DNA from: UBA1926 sp002337215
GTDB lineage: Bacteria; Planctomycetota; Phycisphaerae; Phycisphaerales; UBA1924
Reading direction: 5' to 3'
DNA: 16,505 nucleotides
Assembly: GCA_963973795.1 (NCBI GenBank)
Contig: CAXBAF010000045.1
Location: 1-16,505, forward strand
The notes under the pieces were generated by a model that worked only from the letters and a program-made list of their open reading frames with translations, made no database searches and was not told where the DNA came from. The translations under genes and the position numbers were made by a program. Of the stretch, positions 7,817-14,866 are shown piece after piece; position 1 is the first letter of the stretch, and each line of letters begins with the position of its first letter.

Positions 7817-9949
7817 TCACATCCGCAACGCCCCGGGCGGATCCCCCGCAAGACCGTAATCCGCCCACTTTGATCGGACCTTCTCCACAACCCCCGCGTC
7901 CGTCTCCACCACGGGAGGCCATCCCCGCACAGGCTCACCGTCCCGTTCGTCTCCGGGGGTCTTCGGCGTCGCATCGAACGCCAGGCAATCTCCCAGATGG
8001 TCCCTCCGCCGGACCAGGTCCCGCCCGGGGTCCATGTTCGCCAGCCAGTGGAAGAACCCATCCACGGGAGAACGGATGTCCACCCCTCGACCGACAATGA
8101 CGACGAACGGCAACCGTGGAGAGAACCCCGGATCGAGTTCCAGCACCCGATCCAACACCGCCAGCCCCATCCCCTCGTGATCATCCTCGCCGACGCCCCG
8201 GTCCACCTCGACCACCAGCCAACCCGGCGCACTCACCGGCACCGCCGCGTCCAGAACCCCCTCGACCCCGCACACACGCTCCACGTACGCCCGCGTCTCT
8301 CCGTCGCTCGGCAGCCGCCTCGGCCCCGCCGGCAACTCGCCACCCGCCTGTTCCCCTTCCCAACGAGGCGTGCAGTCGAACCCGATCTTGCTCCCCGCCG
8401 CGAGCCTCGGAGCCGCATGGTCCAGAATGTCCAGGGGACCGCGCACGATCTCCACATCGTGCAACGGACGGCAGTGCATCGCGCACGCCTCCATCACCGC
8501 CCGCTGATCGTGCACATCCACATCATCGCCGACAACAAAGATCGACTTCGTCCACGCCATCTGCCCCGCCCCCCAGATCGACGACATCACCCGCCGCCCC
8601 TGCAGCGGGTACTCCTTCTCGATCTGCACGAACGCGCAGTTGTGGAACGCCCCGAACATCGGCAGGTCGTAGTCCGCGATGTCGGGAACCAGCACCTGCA
8701 GCAGCGGCAGGAACAGACGCTCCGTCGCCTTCCCCAGGAAGTAATCCTCCTGAGGCGGCAGCCCGACGACTGTCGCCGGCAACACCGCATCCCGCCGATG
8801 CGTCACCGCCGTCACCTCCACGATCGGATACCGGTCCGGGAGCGAGTAGAACCCCGTGTGATCCCCGAAGGGGCCTTCAAAGACCGAGCCATCACCCAAC
8901 GGATCGCCGCTGTCCGGCTCCCACCCGGGCCCGCCCGCGTCCGTCCGCACGAAGCCTTCGATGACAAACTCCGCATTCGCCGGCACCCACAGCGGCACCG
9001 TCTTCCCGCGCACTAACTCGATCCCCCGCCCGTTCAGAAACCCCGCCATCAACAACTCGCTGATCCCGGGAGGCAGCGGGGCGGTCGCCGCGTACGGCAG
9101 CACGCTCTCCCCCCCGAACGCGATCGCCACCGGCATCGGCTCCCCGCGTTTCTTCCACGACCGCCAGTGCCTCGCCCCGTCATGGTGCATGTGCCAGTGC
9201 ATCGCCACCCGGTCCTTCCCGAGCAACTGCACCCGGTACATCCCGATGTTGTGCGACGAAGGCTTCTTCTCACCGACATCATCCGCGTGAATCGTGTGGA
9301 TCCCCGCGAACGTCACATACCGCCCCCGATACCCCGCGTCCCAATCTTCTCCGGACTTCTCCGGATGCCCCATGCCCGGCAGACCGGCATTGATATCCCC
9401 CCGATACCCCAATCCCTCAAAGTCCCCATCAAACGGCCAGCACCGCAGCAAAGGCAACCGGGTCAGATCGACCGCCTCACCCGTCTCTACCACCTCCTGG
9501 CTCTTCCCAGACCCACCCTTCCGCTTCGGCCCGATCTTCAACAGCGGCGCAACCTGCTTCGCCTTCGCGACCGCTTCTCCCAACCCCCGAGGCGGCTGGG
9601 GCTTCACCAACTCCCGGATGACCTTCCCGATCCCATCGAACCCCGCGTCGTCGCCAAACCGCCCGCAGCCGAGCCCCATTTCCATCCGCCGATACGACCC
9701 GTACGCATTGATCAACAGCGGATAGTCCGACCCCTCCACGTTCTCGAACAGCAACGCAGGCCCACCCAGCCCGCAGAACACCGGGTCGTTCTTCTGCGAC
9801 GACGCCGACCCAAGCCCCGGCGCCCGCGTCTTGCTCACCGCGTCCGCGATCGCCGCGATCTCCAGCACCGCACTCACCCGCTCGCGCACGCGGACCAGCT
9901 CGCCCATCTCTTCCAACGCCGATGCGAATCGATGCAAATCCCGGTACAT
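7817..9949 (-). CDS. UbiD-family (prenylated-FMN dependent) decarboxylase, long form
   Basis: A 710-residue UbiD-family protein. The N-terminus YRDLHRFASALEEMGELVRV is the usual UbiD start. Cofactor and metal candidates are N234 and R239 in HNIGMYR (same 5-residue spacing as in fungal Fdc1), H255/H256 in MHHDG, and E311. The catalytic acid pair is E358 and D363 in EGPFGDHTGFY. The end FDATPKTPGD...WPPV...KWADYGL (658-700) matches the UbiD C-terminus. The family is usually about 450-500 residues. The excess lies mainly between about 530 and 650, after a first FDCTPRWEGE copy (524-533), and around 40-60 and 130-160. Expected reaction: reversible decarboxylation of an aromatic or alpha,beta-unsaturated acid. 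A role in ubiquinone or menaquinone (futalosine route) synthesis is possible, but no ubiX or mqn gene is beside it. It starts 10 bp from the divergent methyltransferase start. Confidence 0.93.
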   Translation of the reverse strand: MYRDLHRFASALEEMGELVRVRERVSAVLEIAAIADAVSKTRAPGLGSASSQKNDPVFCGLGGPALLFENVEGSDYPLLINAYGSYRRMEMGLGCGRFGDDAGFDGIGKVIRELVKPQPPRGLGEAVAKAKQVAPLLKIGPKRKGGSGKSQEVVETGEAVDLTRLPLLRCWPFDGDFEGLGYRGDINAGLPGMGHPEKSGEDWDAGYRGRYVTFAGIHTIHADDVGEKKPSSHNIGMYRVQLLGKDRVAMHWHMHHDGARHWRSWKKRGEPMPVAIAFGGESVLPYAATAPLPPGISELLMAGFLNGRGIELVRGKTVPLWVPANAEFVIEGFVRTDAGGPGWEPDSGDPLGDGSVFEGPFGDHTGFYSLPDRYPIVEVTAVTHRRDAVLPATVVGLPPQEDYFLGKATERLFLPLLQVLVPDIADYDLPMFGAFHNCAFVQIEKEYPLQGRRVMSSIWGAGQMAWTKSIFVVGDDVDVHDQRAVMEACAMHCRPLHDVEIVRGPLDILDHAAPRLAAGSKIGFDCTPRWEGEQAGGELPAGPRRLPSDGETRAYVERVCGVEGVLDAAVPVSAPGWLVVEVDRGVGEDDHEGMGLAVLDRVLELDPGFSPRLPFVVIVGRGVDIRSPVDGFFHWLANMDPGRDLVRRRDHLGDCLAFDATPKTPGDERDGEPVRGWPPVVETDAGVVEKVRSKWADYGLAGDPPGALRM

Positions 9950-9950
9950 T
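9945..9950 (+). promoter_or_regulatory. -10-like TACATT before the methyltransferase, inside the divergent start
   Basis: TACATT is followed by 9 nt (cacaaccct) and the methyltransferase ATG at 9960. The hexamer overlaps the first codons of the divergent UbiD-family gene (start codon 9949-9947). There is no Shine-Dalgarno sequence in the gap. On the other strand TAGGGT, 5 nt before the UbiD ATG, is a much weaker candidate. Confidence 0.4.
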
Positions 9951-9959
9951 CACAACCCT

Positions 9960-10655
9960 ATGTCATCCGACCCAACCACAGAAAACCAACCCGACCAGCC
10001 CGCCCCGGCCTTCCGGTTCGGCTTTACGAGAAACTGGCCCGCCTACTTCGCCGTCATGGAGGGCAAGGGCCCCCGCGACACCACGACCCTCGCTCTCGAC
10101 GCGTTCGCCAAAGAAGGCATCCCCGATGCCGAGAAAATCGCAACCGCCGACGCCCGAATCCCCCTCGCCGTCGATCTCGGCTGCGGCGAAGGCCGAGACG
10201 CTCAGGCCATCCTCGAACGCGGCTGGCGCGTCATCGCCATCGACGGCAACCCCTCCGCGTTCGAACACATGAAAACGCGAAACATCCTCGAACACCCAGC
10301 CATCGACGCACGCTGCGAACCCTTCGAGGAATGCGCCATCCCCGGCTGCGACTTCCTCAACGCCAGTTTCTCGCTCCCCTTCTGTCACCCCGACCGATTT
10401 CACGCACTCTGGACCATCATCACCCACGCCATCGAACCGGGAGGCCGATTCGCCGGCCAACTCTTCGGCGACCGCGACACCTGGGCGACACTCCCCGATC
10501 GCTCCCACTTCACCAAAGCCGAGGTCGAGGCCCTCCTCGCCCCCTTCGACCTCGAACACTTCGTCGAAGATGAAAAAGACGCCACCGATGCCGAAGGACA
10601 AGACAAGCACTGGCACGTCTTCCACATCGTCGCCCGAAAACCCGCCGGTGCCTGA
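9960..10655 (+). CDS. Class I SAM-dependent methyltransferase (TehB-like)
   Basis: A 231-residue protein with SAM motif I VDLGCGEGRDA (about residue 70), the acidic end of strand 2 in VIAIDGN, and post-motif strands DFLNASFSLPFC and GGRFAGQLFG. The layout resembles small TehB/tellurite-type or generic Methyltransf_11/25 enzymes, but the substrate cannot be told from sequence. The N-terminal about 40 residues contain FGFTRNWPAYFAVMEGKGPR, which may shape the substrate site. I chose the ATG at 9960 because it directly follows a -10-like TACATT and starts outside the divergent UbiD gene. The frame is open further upstream, but there it would overlap UbiD antisense. A GC-rich hairpin lies 21 bp after the stop. 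Confidence 0.9.
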   Translation: MSSDPTTENQPDQPAPAFRFGFTRNWPAYFAVMEGKGPRDTTTLALDAFAKEGIPDAEKIATADARIPLAVDLGCGEGRDAQAILERGWRVIAIDGNPSAFEHMKTRNILEHPAIDARCEPFEECAIPGCDFLNASFSLPFCHPDRFHALWTIITHAIEPGGRFAGQLFGDRDTWATLPDRSHFTKAEVEALLAPFDLEHFVEDEKDATDAEGQDKHWHVFHIVARKPAGA

Positions 10656-10676
10656 CGGGAGACTGTCTCAATGTGC

Positions 10677-10695
10677 CACGGCCGTCCCGGCCGTG
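10677..10695. repeat. Perfect hairpin cacggccg-tcc-cggccgtg
   Basis: An 8-bp perfect stem with a 3-nt loop, 21 bp downstream of the methyltransferase stop and 65 bp before the ABC ATPase start. No T-run follows, so it is not a classical intrinsic terminator. It could attenuate readthrough or be a dispersed planctomycete-type palindrome. Confidence 0.55.
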
Positions 10696-10710
10696 CGAAT
10701 CAGAAGCAAC

Positions 10711-10746
10711 CCTCCCCTCTCGCGGCCTCCGTGCCTCCGCGTTCAT
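10711..10746. repeat. Possible dispersed intergenic repeat tail
   Basis: The stretch has the quasi-periodic form ctcgcgg-cctccgtg-cctccgcg-ttcat. It resembles short intergenic repeats of the 'CTCTGCG...CTCCGTG...' kind that I recall from many bacterial genomes. It lies between the hairpin at 10677 and the ABC operon. Only one copy is in the window, so repeat status rests on memory of similar elements, not on the sequence itself. Confidence 0.25.
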
Positions 10747-10760
10747 ACCCGGAACCCCCA

Positions 10761-11930
10761 ATGACCAACCTCGCCATCGACATCTCCAACGCCTCCAAAA
10801 CCTACAAAGGAAAAATCCACGCACTCCGAGGCGTCGACCTCCACGTCGGCCGGGGCGAAGTGTTCGGCCTCCTGGGCCCCAACGGCGCCGGCAAGTCCAC
10901 CCTCGTCAAGATCCTCATGACCGTCATCCGACCCTCCACGGTCTCCGGCACCGTCCTCGGCAAGCCCGTCACCGACAAGTCCACCCTCGCCCGCGTCGGC
11001 TATCTCCCCGAGCACCACCGCTTCCCCGACTACCTCAAAGGCTGGCAGGTGCTCGACTTCTACGGGGGCATGGCAGGCATACCCCGAAAGACCCGCAAGC
11101 AACGAATCGGCCAACTCCTCGAACTCGTCGGCATGCAGGACTGGTCCACGAAACGGATCAAGCAATACTCCAAGGGCATGCGCCAGCGCGTCGGCCTCGC
11201 TCAGGCCCTCATGAACGATCCCGACCTCGTGTTGCTCGACGAGCCCACGGACGGCGTCGATCCGAAGGGCCGCCGCGACATCCGGGGCATCTGCCAGCAA
11301 CTCAAAGACGAGGGCCGAACCGTCTTCATCAATTCCCACCTGCTCAGCGAGCTCGAGATGGTCTGCGACCGCGTCGCGATCATGGTCCAGGGCCTCGTCG
11401 CCCAGCAGGGCACCATCGACGAGCTCACCGAAGGCCAGGAGCACTACCACATCGAACTCGCAGGCGACCCCGAGCGACTCGAAGCCGCGATGCGAACCGC
11501 CCTCCCCAACACGGGAATCGTCAAGCAGCTCCCGACCCCATCCGAACAGGCGCAGTCTGCTCATCAGCCCCCGCCCCAGCACGCCGGCCGCCCGGCCAAC
11601 CTCGCCCGCGTCTCGGCCGCCCGAGGCGAACTCACCACCGGCGAATGGATCGAGATCAACCGCGAGTCCCTCCGCATCGGCACCGCCGACCCCGAGGCCG
11701 TCCGCCCCATCGTCAAAGCACTCGTCGACGGAGGCCACACCATCAAGACCCTCTCCCGCCACCGCCCCTCGCTCGAAGACCTCTTCATGGCAGCCATCGA
11801 GAACCCCGACACCGGCGAATCCATCGGTCCCGGTGCCATCAGAGAAAACAGTTCGATCCGGAACAAACCAAAGTCACCGCCCCCCTCGCGACCGGAGGGT
11901 CGCGACGAAGACAATGGGGGTGAACTGTGA
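10761..11930 (+). CDS. ABC transporter ATP-binding protein (ABC-2 exporter type)
   Basis: A 389-residue ATPase. Walker A is GPNGAGKST (39-47), the Q-loop position reads YLPEHH (Glu instead of Gln, as in several exporter ATPases), the signature is YSKGMRQR (136-143), Walker B is LVLLDEP (156-162), and the switch His is in NSHLLSE (191-197). The core ends near residue 225. A C-terminal domain follows, interrupted by a Pro/Gln/Ala-rich linker (258-294) and resuming to SLEDLFMAA (337-345). The last about 40 residues are disordered, and part of them is encoded by a palindrome (11886-11905). The ATG at 10761 places the first strand right at the N-terminus; the in-frame ATG at 10671 would only add translated hairpin and repeat. 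The stop overlaps the permease GTG by 4 bp, so the pair forms one exporter with coupled translation. The cargo is unknown. Confidence 0.94.
   Translation: MTNLAIDISNASKTYKGKIHALRGVDLHVGRGEVFGLLGPNGAGKSTLVKILMTVIRPSTVSGTVLGKPVTDKSTLARVGYLPEHHRFPDYLKGWQVLDFYGGMAGIPRKTRKQRIGQLLELVGMQDWSTKRIKQYSKGMRQRVGLAQALMNDPDLVLLDEPTDGVDPKGRRDIRGICQQLKDEGRTVFINSHLLSELEMVCDRVAIMVQGLVAQQGTIDELTEGQEHYHIELAGDPERLEAAMRTALPNTGIVKQLPTPSEQAQSAHQPPPQHAGRPANLARVSAARGELTTGEWIEINRESLRIGTADPEAVRPIVKALVDGGHTIKTLSRHRPSLEDLFMAAIENPDTGESIGPGAIRENSSIRNKPKSPPPSRPEGRDEDNGGEL
11886..11905. repeat. 8-4-8 palindrome inside the 3' end of the ABC ATPase gene
   Basis: tcgcgacc-ggag-ggtcgcga is a perfect 8-bp stem with a 4-nt loop. 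It encodes the SRPEGRD part of the ATPase tail, beyond the conserved domain, and lies 21 bp before the permease GTG. It has the same geometry as the palindromes at 15822-16036 and 16402-16421. It may be a REP-like insertion; it may also influence translation of the permease. Confidence 0.6.
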
Positions 11931-13108
11931 TCATCACCCAAACCAAGGCGATGCTCATCGACGCCTACCGCGAGCTCAACGCCCGCAAGCTCTTCTGGAT
12001 CACGATGGGGCTCAACCTCCTCGTCGTCGCCCTCTTCGCGTCGCTCGGCATCAACGAAAAAGGCCCGTCGTTCTGGCACTGGACCTTTGACAATCCATTC
12101 TTCAACTCTGAACGGGTCTCCCCCGAACTCTTCTACAAGTTCCAGTTCGTCACCTGGGGAACCCCCTTCTGGCTCTCCTGGATCGCAACCATCCTCGCCC
12201 TCGTCTCCACCGCCGGCATCATCCCAGACCTCGTCGCCGGGGGCTCCATCGAGACCATGATCTCCAAGCCCATCTCGCGCACCCGGCTCTTCCTGACCAA
12301 GTACATCTTCGGGCTCGGCTTCGCCACGCTCCAGGTCGCCGTATTCAGCACAGGCTGCTTCCTCGTCATGTGGATCAGAGGGGGCACCACCGAGTTCGGC
12401 CTGTTCATGGCGATCCCGCTGGTGGTCCTCTTCTTCAGTTACCTGTTCTCCGTCTGCGTCCTGCTCGGGCTTATCACGCGATCAACGGTCGCCAGCCTGC
12501 TCGTCACAATCCTCCTCTGGTTCGTCGTCTTCGCCGTCAACGCGACCGATGTCCTCGTCCTCCAGCAGAAAGTCCAGTTTGATGTCGAGGTCGAGACGCT
12601 CGAGGCACGCCTCGCCAACCAGAACAAACGAGCCGACGAGCAGGTCGAGCGGATCCTCGAATCCGGAGAGCCCATCGAAGACAACGAGGGCAACCCGATC
12701 ACCGACCCCGAAGACCGACGCAAGGCCGCGTTCCCGATGATCACCCGCACACGGGCCGATCTCCAGCGAGCCGAAGAGGCCCAGCAGACCTGGTCAACCT
12801 GGACCGACCGTGTCGTCCTCATCAAGACCATCCTCCCCAAGACAGGCGAGACCATCGGGCTCCTTGATCGCTACCTCGTCACCGGCGACGAGCTCGCCGT
12901 CCTCATGGCAAGGCAGAACGGCTTCAAGATCGACGAGGACCAGCTCCCCAGCGAACGCGGGCCAGGAGCCCCCGACCCACGCGTTCAGAGCCGCCTTCAG
13001 GAAGAGATGCGCAACCGCAATGTCACCTGGATCCTCGGCACCTCCCTCGCCTTCGAGGCCGTGATGCTCATCCTCAGCGGCATCATCTTCGTCCGACGGG
13101 ATTTTTGA
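11927..13108 (+). CDS. ABC-2 type transporter permease
   Basis: A 393-residue membrane protein starting with GTG at 11927, in the GTGA overlap with the ATPase stop. Hydrophobic spans are at about 22-40, 81-99, 126-149, 159-182, 187-206 and 367-388. The motif SKPISRTRLFLTKYIFGL (113-130), between spans 2 and 3, is the typical ABC-2 permease coupling region. Between spans 5 and 6 lies a hydrophilic insert of about 160 residues (207-366) with heptad-like helices (VEVETLEARLANQNKRADEQV and RTRADLQRAEEAQQTW). With the N-terminus inside, this insert would be outside the cytoplasmic membrane. The C-terminus ends VRRDF, fitting an inside location. It works with the upstream ATPase; dimerisation is expected. 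The substrate is not evident. Confidence 0.9.
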   Translation: MIITQTKAMLIDAYRELNARKLFWITMGLNLLVVALFASLGINEKGPSFWHWTFDNPFFNSERVSPELFYKFQFVTWGTPFWLSWIATILALVSTAGIIPDLVAGGSIETMISKPISRTRLFLTKYIFGLGFATLQVAVFSTGCFLVMWIRGGTTEFGLFMAIPLVVLFFSYLFSVCVLLGLITRSTVASLLVTILLWFVVFAVNATDVLVLQQKVQFDVEVETLEARLANQNKRADEQVERILESGEPIEDNEGNPITDPEDRRKAAFPMITRTRADLQRAEEAQQTWSTWTDRVVLIKTILPKTGETIGLLDRYLVTGDELAVLMARQNGFKIDEDQLPSERGPGAPDPRVQSRLQEEMRNRNVTWILGTSLAFEAVMLILSGIIFVRRDF

Positions 13109-13124
13109 TCCGGCCGTCGCGCGG

Positions 13125-13130
13125 TACACT
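13125..13130 (+). promoter_or_regulatory. -10-like TACACT upstream of the lipoprotein gene
   Basis: TACACT lies 40 nt before the ATG at 13171 and just after the permease stop (13108). Upstream TTTTTG at a 17-bp spacing is a poor -35. This gene, unlike others here, has a clear Shine-Dalgarno sequence (AAAGGGAA), so the hexamer would give an ordinary leader of about 30 nt. Confidence 0.4.
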
Positions 13131-13170
13131 CGCCCGGCACCCCCCTCCACCGACACGCGAAAGGGAATCC

Positions 13171-13770
13171 ATGAACGCGAAGACCGCACGCCGACCCATC
13201 AGCGCGACCAGCAAGTCGATCCCCGCCGCGCTCATCCTGCTCGCAACCATTGCCGGCTGCGCCACCGACTCCAGCACCGACGCTTCCACGACCGCACCGC
13301 TCGCGCCCAAGGCCGCGAACCGTGCCACCGACGACATCATGATGTCCAAGATCGAAGCCCTCGAAGGCGAGTGGGAGATGCAAGACGAGAACGGCGACTG
13401 GATGACCGCCTCCGTCTTCAGCGTCTCCTCCAACGGCTCCGTCGTCCGTGAGATCATGTTCCCCGGATCACCCAGCGAGATGACCAACCTCTACCACATG
13501 GATGGCACCGACGCCGTCGTCACCCATTACTGCGCCATCGGCAACCAGCCCCGGATGGTCGCCAAGGGACTCAGCAAGACCCCCGACGGCCCCGCGATCG
13601 AGTACGCCTTCGACAGCGTCTCCAACCTCCGCCCCGACCACGACCACGTCATGGGATCGCTCCGCGTTGTCTTCCTCGGCGACGACCGCATCCGTCAGGA
13701 TTGGATCTCGATGGACAAATCCGGCGCCACCGCGAACGAGATGTCATTCAATCTCCGCCGCAAGCAGTGA
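13171..13770 (+). CDS. Lipoprotein with DUF1579-like domain
   Basis: A 199-residue protein with a basic N-terminus, a hydrophobic segment (IPAALILLATIAGC) and a lipobox IAGC, so lipidation at about Cys31 is expected. A short Ser/Thr/Ala linker follows. The mature domain begins at about residue 57 with KIEALEGEWEMQD and has a beta-rich pattern with REIMFPGSPSEMTNLYHMDG and THYCAIGNQPRM, resembling DUF1579-type lipocalin-like domains. The biochemical role is unknown. The ATG at 13171 follows AAAGGGAATCC, a strong ribosome site; the longer frame from 13105 would put Arg/Pro-rich residues before the signal peptide. The DUF1330 gene starts 10 nt after its stop, so the two form a small operon. Confidence 0.85.
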   Translation: MNAKTARRPISATSKSIPAALILLATIAGCATDSSTDASTTAPLAPKAANRATDDIMMSKIEALEGEWEMQDENGDWMTASVFSVSSNGSVVREIMFPGSPSEMTNLYHMDGTDAVVTHYCAIGNQPRMVAKGLSKTPDGPAIEYAFDSVSNLRPDHDHVMGSLRVVFLGDDRIRQDWISMDKSGATANEMSFNLRRKQ

Positions 13771-13780
13771 GCACCACGCG

Positions 13781-14101
13781 ATGACAAACGCCGCATCTCG
13801 CCACGAAGTCCTCGTTGGTCTCCACGTCACCGATGAGAGGACATACGCGGCGTATCGCGCCCGGATGGGACCGATCCTCCGCGGAAAAGGGGGCTTCTTC
13901 CGCCGGGACTACCGCGTCAGCGAATCCCTTGCCGAGGGCGACCCCGCCGTCAACAGGGTCTTCGTCCTGTCGTTCCCGAGCAAGGCTGTCATGGACGAGT
14001 TCTTCGGCGATCCTGACTATCAGGCCGCGAGATCAGAATTCTTCGACCCCTCCGTTGCCCACGCCGACATCATTGCCGCGTACGAAATCGCCGCCGACTG
14101 A
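13781..14101 (+). CDS. DUF1330-family protein
   Basis: A 106-residue protein with the DUF1330 (PF07045) pattern: LVGLHVTDERTYAAYRARMGPIL, GGFFRRDYRV, NRVFVLSFPSKAVMDEFFGDPDYQAAR, and a final IIAAYEIA. The fold is a ferredoxin-like dimeric alpha/beta barrel, and the function of the family is mostly unknown. It follows the lipoprotein gene by 10 nt and is probably cotranscribed with it. The start at 13781 is the first ATG after the lipoprotein stop and puts the first beta strand at residue 8. It converges with the LuxR-type gene, with only 6 nt between the stop codons. Confidence 0.88.
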   Translation: MTNAASRHEVLVGLHVTDERTYAAYRARMGPILRGKGGFFRRDYRVSESLAEGDPAVNRVFVLSFPSKAVMDEFFGDPDYQAARSEFFDPSVAHADIIAAYEIAAD

Positions 14102-14107
14102 AGTCGC

Positions 14108-14854
14108 TCAGTCAGTTCGGCTCTCAACGATCCGCCGCCATTCCTCCCCGCTGAACGCGACGATGCCGCGTTCGACGGCGAACTTCGTCACTTGTGCGCG
14201 CGAGGTCAACCCGAGCTTCTTGTAGATCTGGTTGGCGTGCTGCTCGATGGTCCGCGTGGAGCGGAAGAGGATCGACGCGATCTCGGCGCTCGTGAGGCCG
14301 CAGGCGAGGTGGTAGAAGATTTCCAGTTCGCGAGGCGAGAGCACGCTGAGTTCGTCGAGATCGCTGGTGCTCAGGACGGCGGCGTCGTGGGCGGCGTCGT
14401 GGTGGTGGACGGTGTTGTCCTGGGCGATCGATTGGATGATGACGAAGACGCCGCGTTTTCCGAACGAGGTGGGGTCGAGAGGCCAGATGCGGGTGAACCA
14501 GCGGGAGCCGTGCCAGAGTTGGTAGTAGGCGACCAGTTTGCCCTGGTCGCGGGCCGGGGTCATCTGGGATTCGCGTTCGTGGGCGAGTTCGGCGGGCATG
14601 TAGTCGGCCATGGTCGTGCCGATCATCTGGTCTTCTGTTCGGCCGCAGAGTTCGGCGTAGAAGCGGTTGCACCAGAGCAATCGCCATTCGGCGTCGCGTG
14701 CGAGGGCGGCGACACCGGGCATGCCGTTCATCGGGGCGAAGGCCGCGGGAGACATGGTCGTGAATGCCGGGCTGTTGTGACCGGCGGCGCGAGCCTCGTC
14801 GGGATCGCCACGAGGCTGGGGGCCGCCGTTCAACCGGCGTGCGTTGGGGCTCAT
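14108..14854 (-). CDS. PAS domain and LuxR-type HTH transcriptional regulator
   Basis: A 248-residue protein. Residues about 47-145 form a PAS domain (WRLLWCNRFYAELCGRTEDQ, IGTTMADYMP, and the final strand GVFVIIQSIAQD). Residues about 170-232 form a LuxR/GerE helix-turn-helix (LSPRELEIFYHLACGLTSAEIA, then STRTIEQHANQIYKKL with the recognition helix). No receiver domain is present, so it probably senses a small ligand or redox state through PAS and binds DNA directly. The ATG at 14854 lies 6 nt after an extended -10-like TGATACAAT, suggesting a leaderless mRNA. The first about 45 residues look disordered, so a later start at M34 or M42 is possible. Its targets are unknown; the convergent lipoprotein-DUF1330 operon and the YqaE pair are the nearest candidates. 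Confidence 0.92.
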   Translation of the reverse strand: MSPNARRLNGGPQPRGDPDEARAAGHNSPAFTTMSPAAFAPMNGMPGVAALARDAEWRLLWCNRFYAELCGRTEDQMIGTTMADYMPAELAHERESQMTPARDQGKLVAYYQLWHGSRWFTRIWPLDPTSFGKRGVFVIIQSIAQDNTVHHHDAAHDAAVLSTSDLDELSVLSPRELEIFYHLACGLTSAEIASILFRSTRTIEQHANQIYKKLGLTSRAQVTKFAVERGIVAFSGEEWRRIVESRTD

Positions 14855-14860
14855 CTCTCA

Positions 14861-14866
14861 ATTGTA
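14861..14866 (-). promoter_or_regulatory. Extended -10-like TGA-TACAAT before the LuxR-type gene
   Basis: On the minus strand TACAAT (5 of 6 to consensus), preceded by TGA as an extended -10, is followed by TGAGAG and the ATG at 14854. A start 7 nt downstream would fall on the A of the start codon. This is the best -10 match in the window. The -35 region is weak, as is common with extended -10 promoters. GAGAG could alternatively be a poor Shine-Dalgarno sequence. Confidence 0.55.

Noticed and set aside
9167..10573. 468-residue plus-strand ORF
   Set aside because: Arg/Pro/His-rich shadow lying antisense to the UbiD gene and out of frame with the methyltransferase.
10743..11762. 339-residue minus-strand ORF
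   Set aside because: Asp/Glu/Gly/Val-rich shadow, antisense to the ABC ATPase whose Walker and signature motifs are clear.
10671..11930. Longer ABC ATPase starting at 10671
   Set aside because: The added 30 residues translate the hairpin and repeat tail; the ATG at 10761 begins right at the first domain strand.
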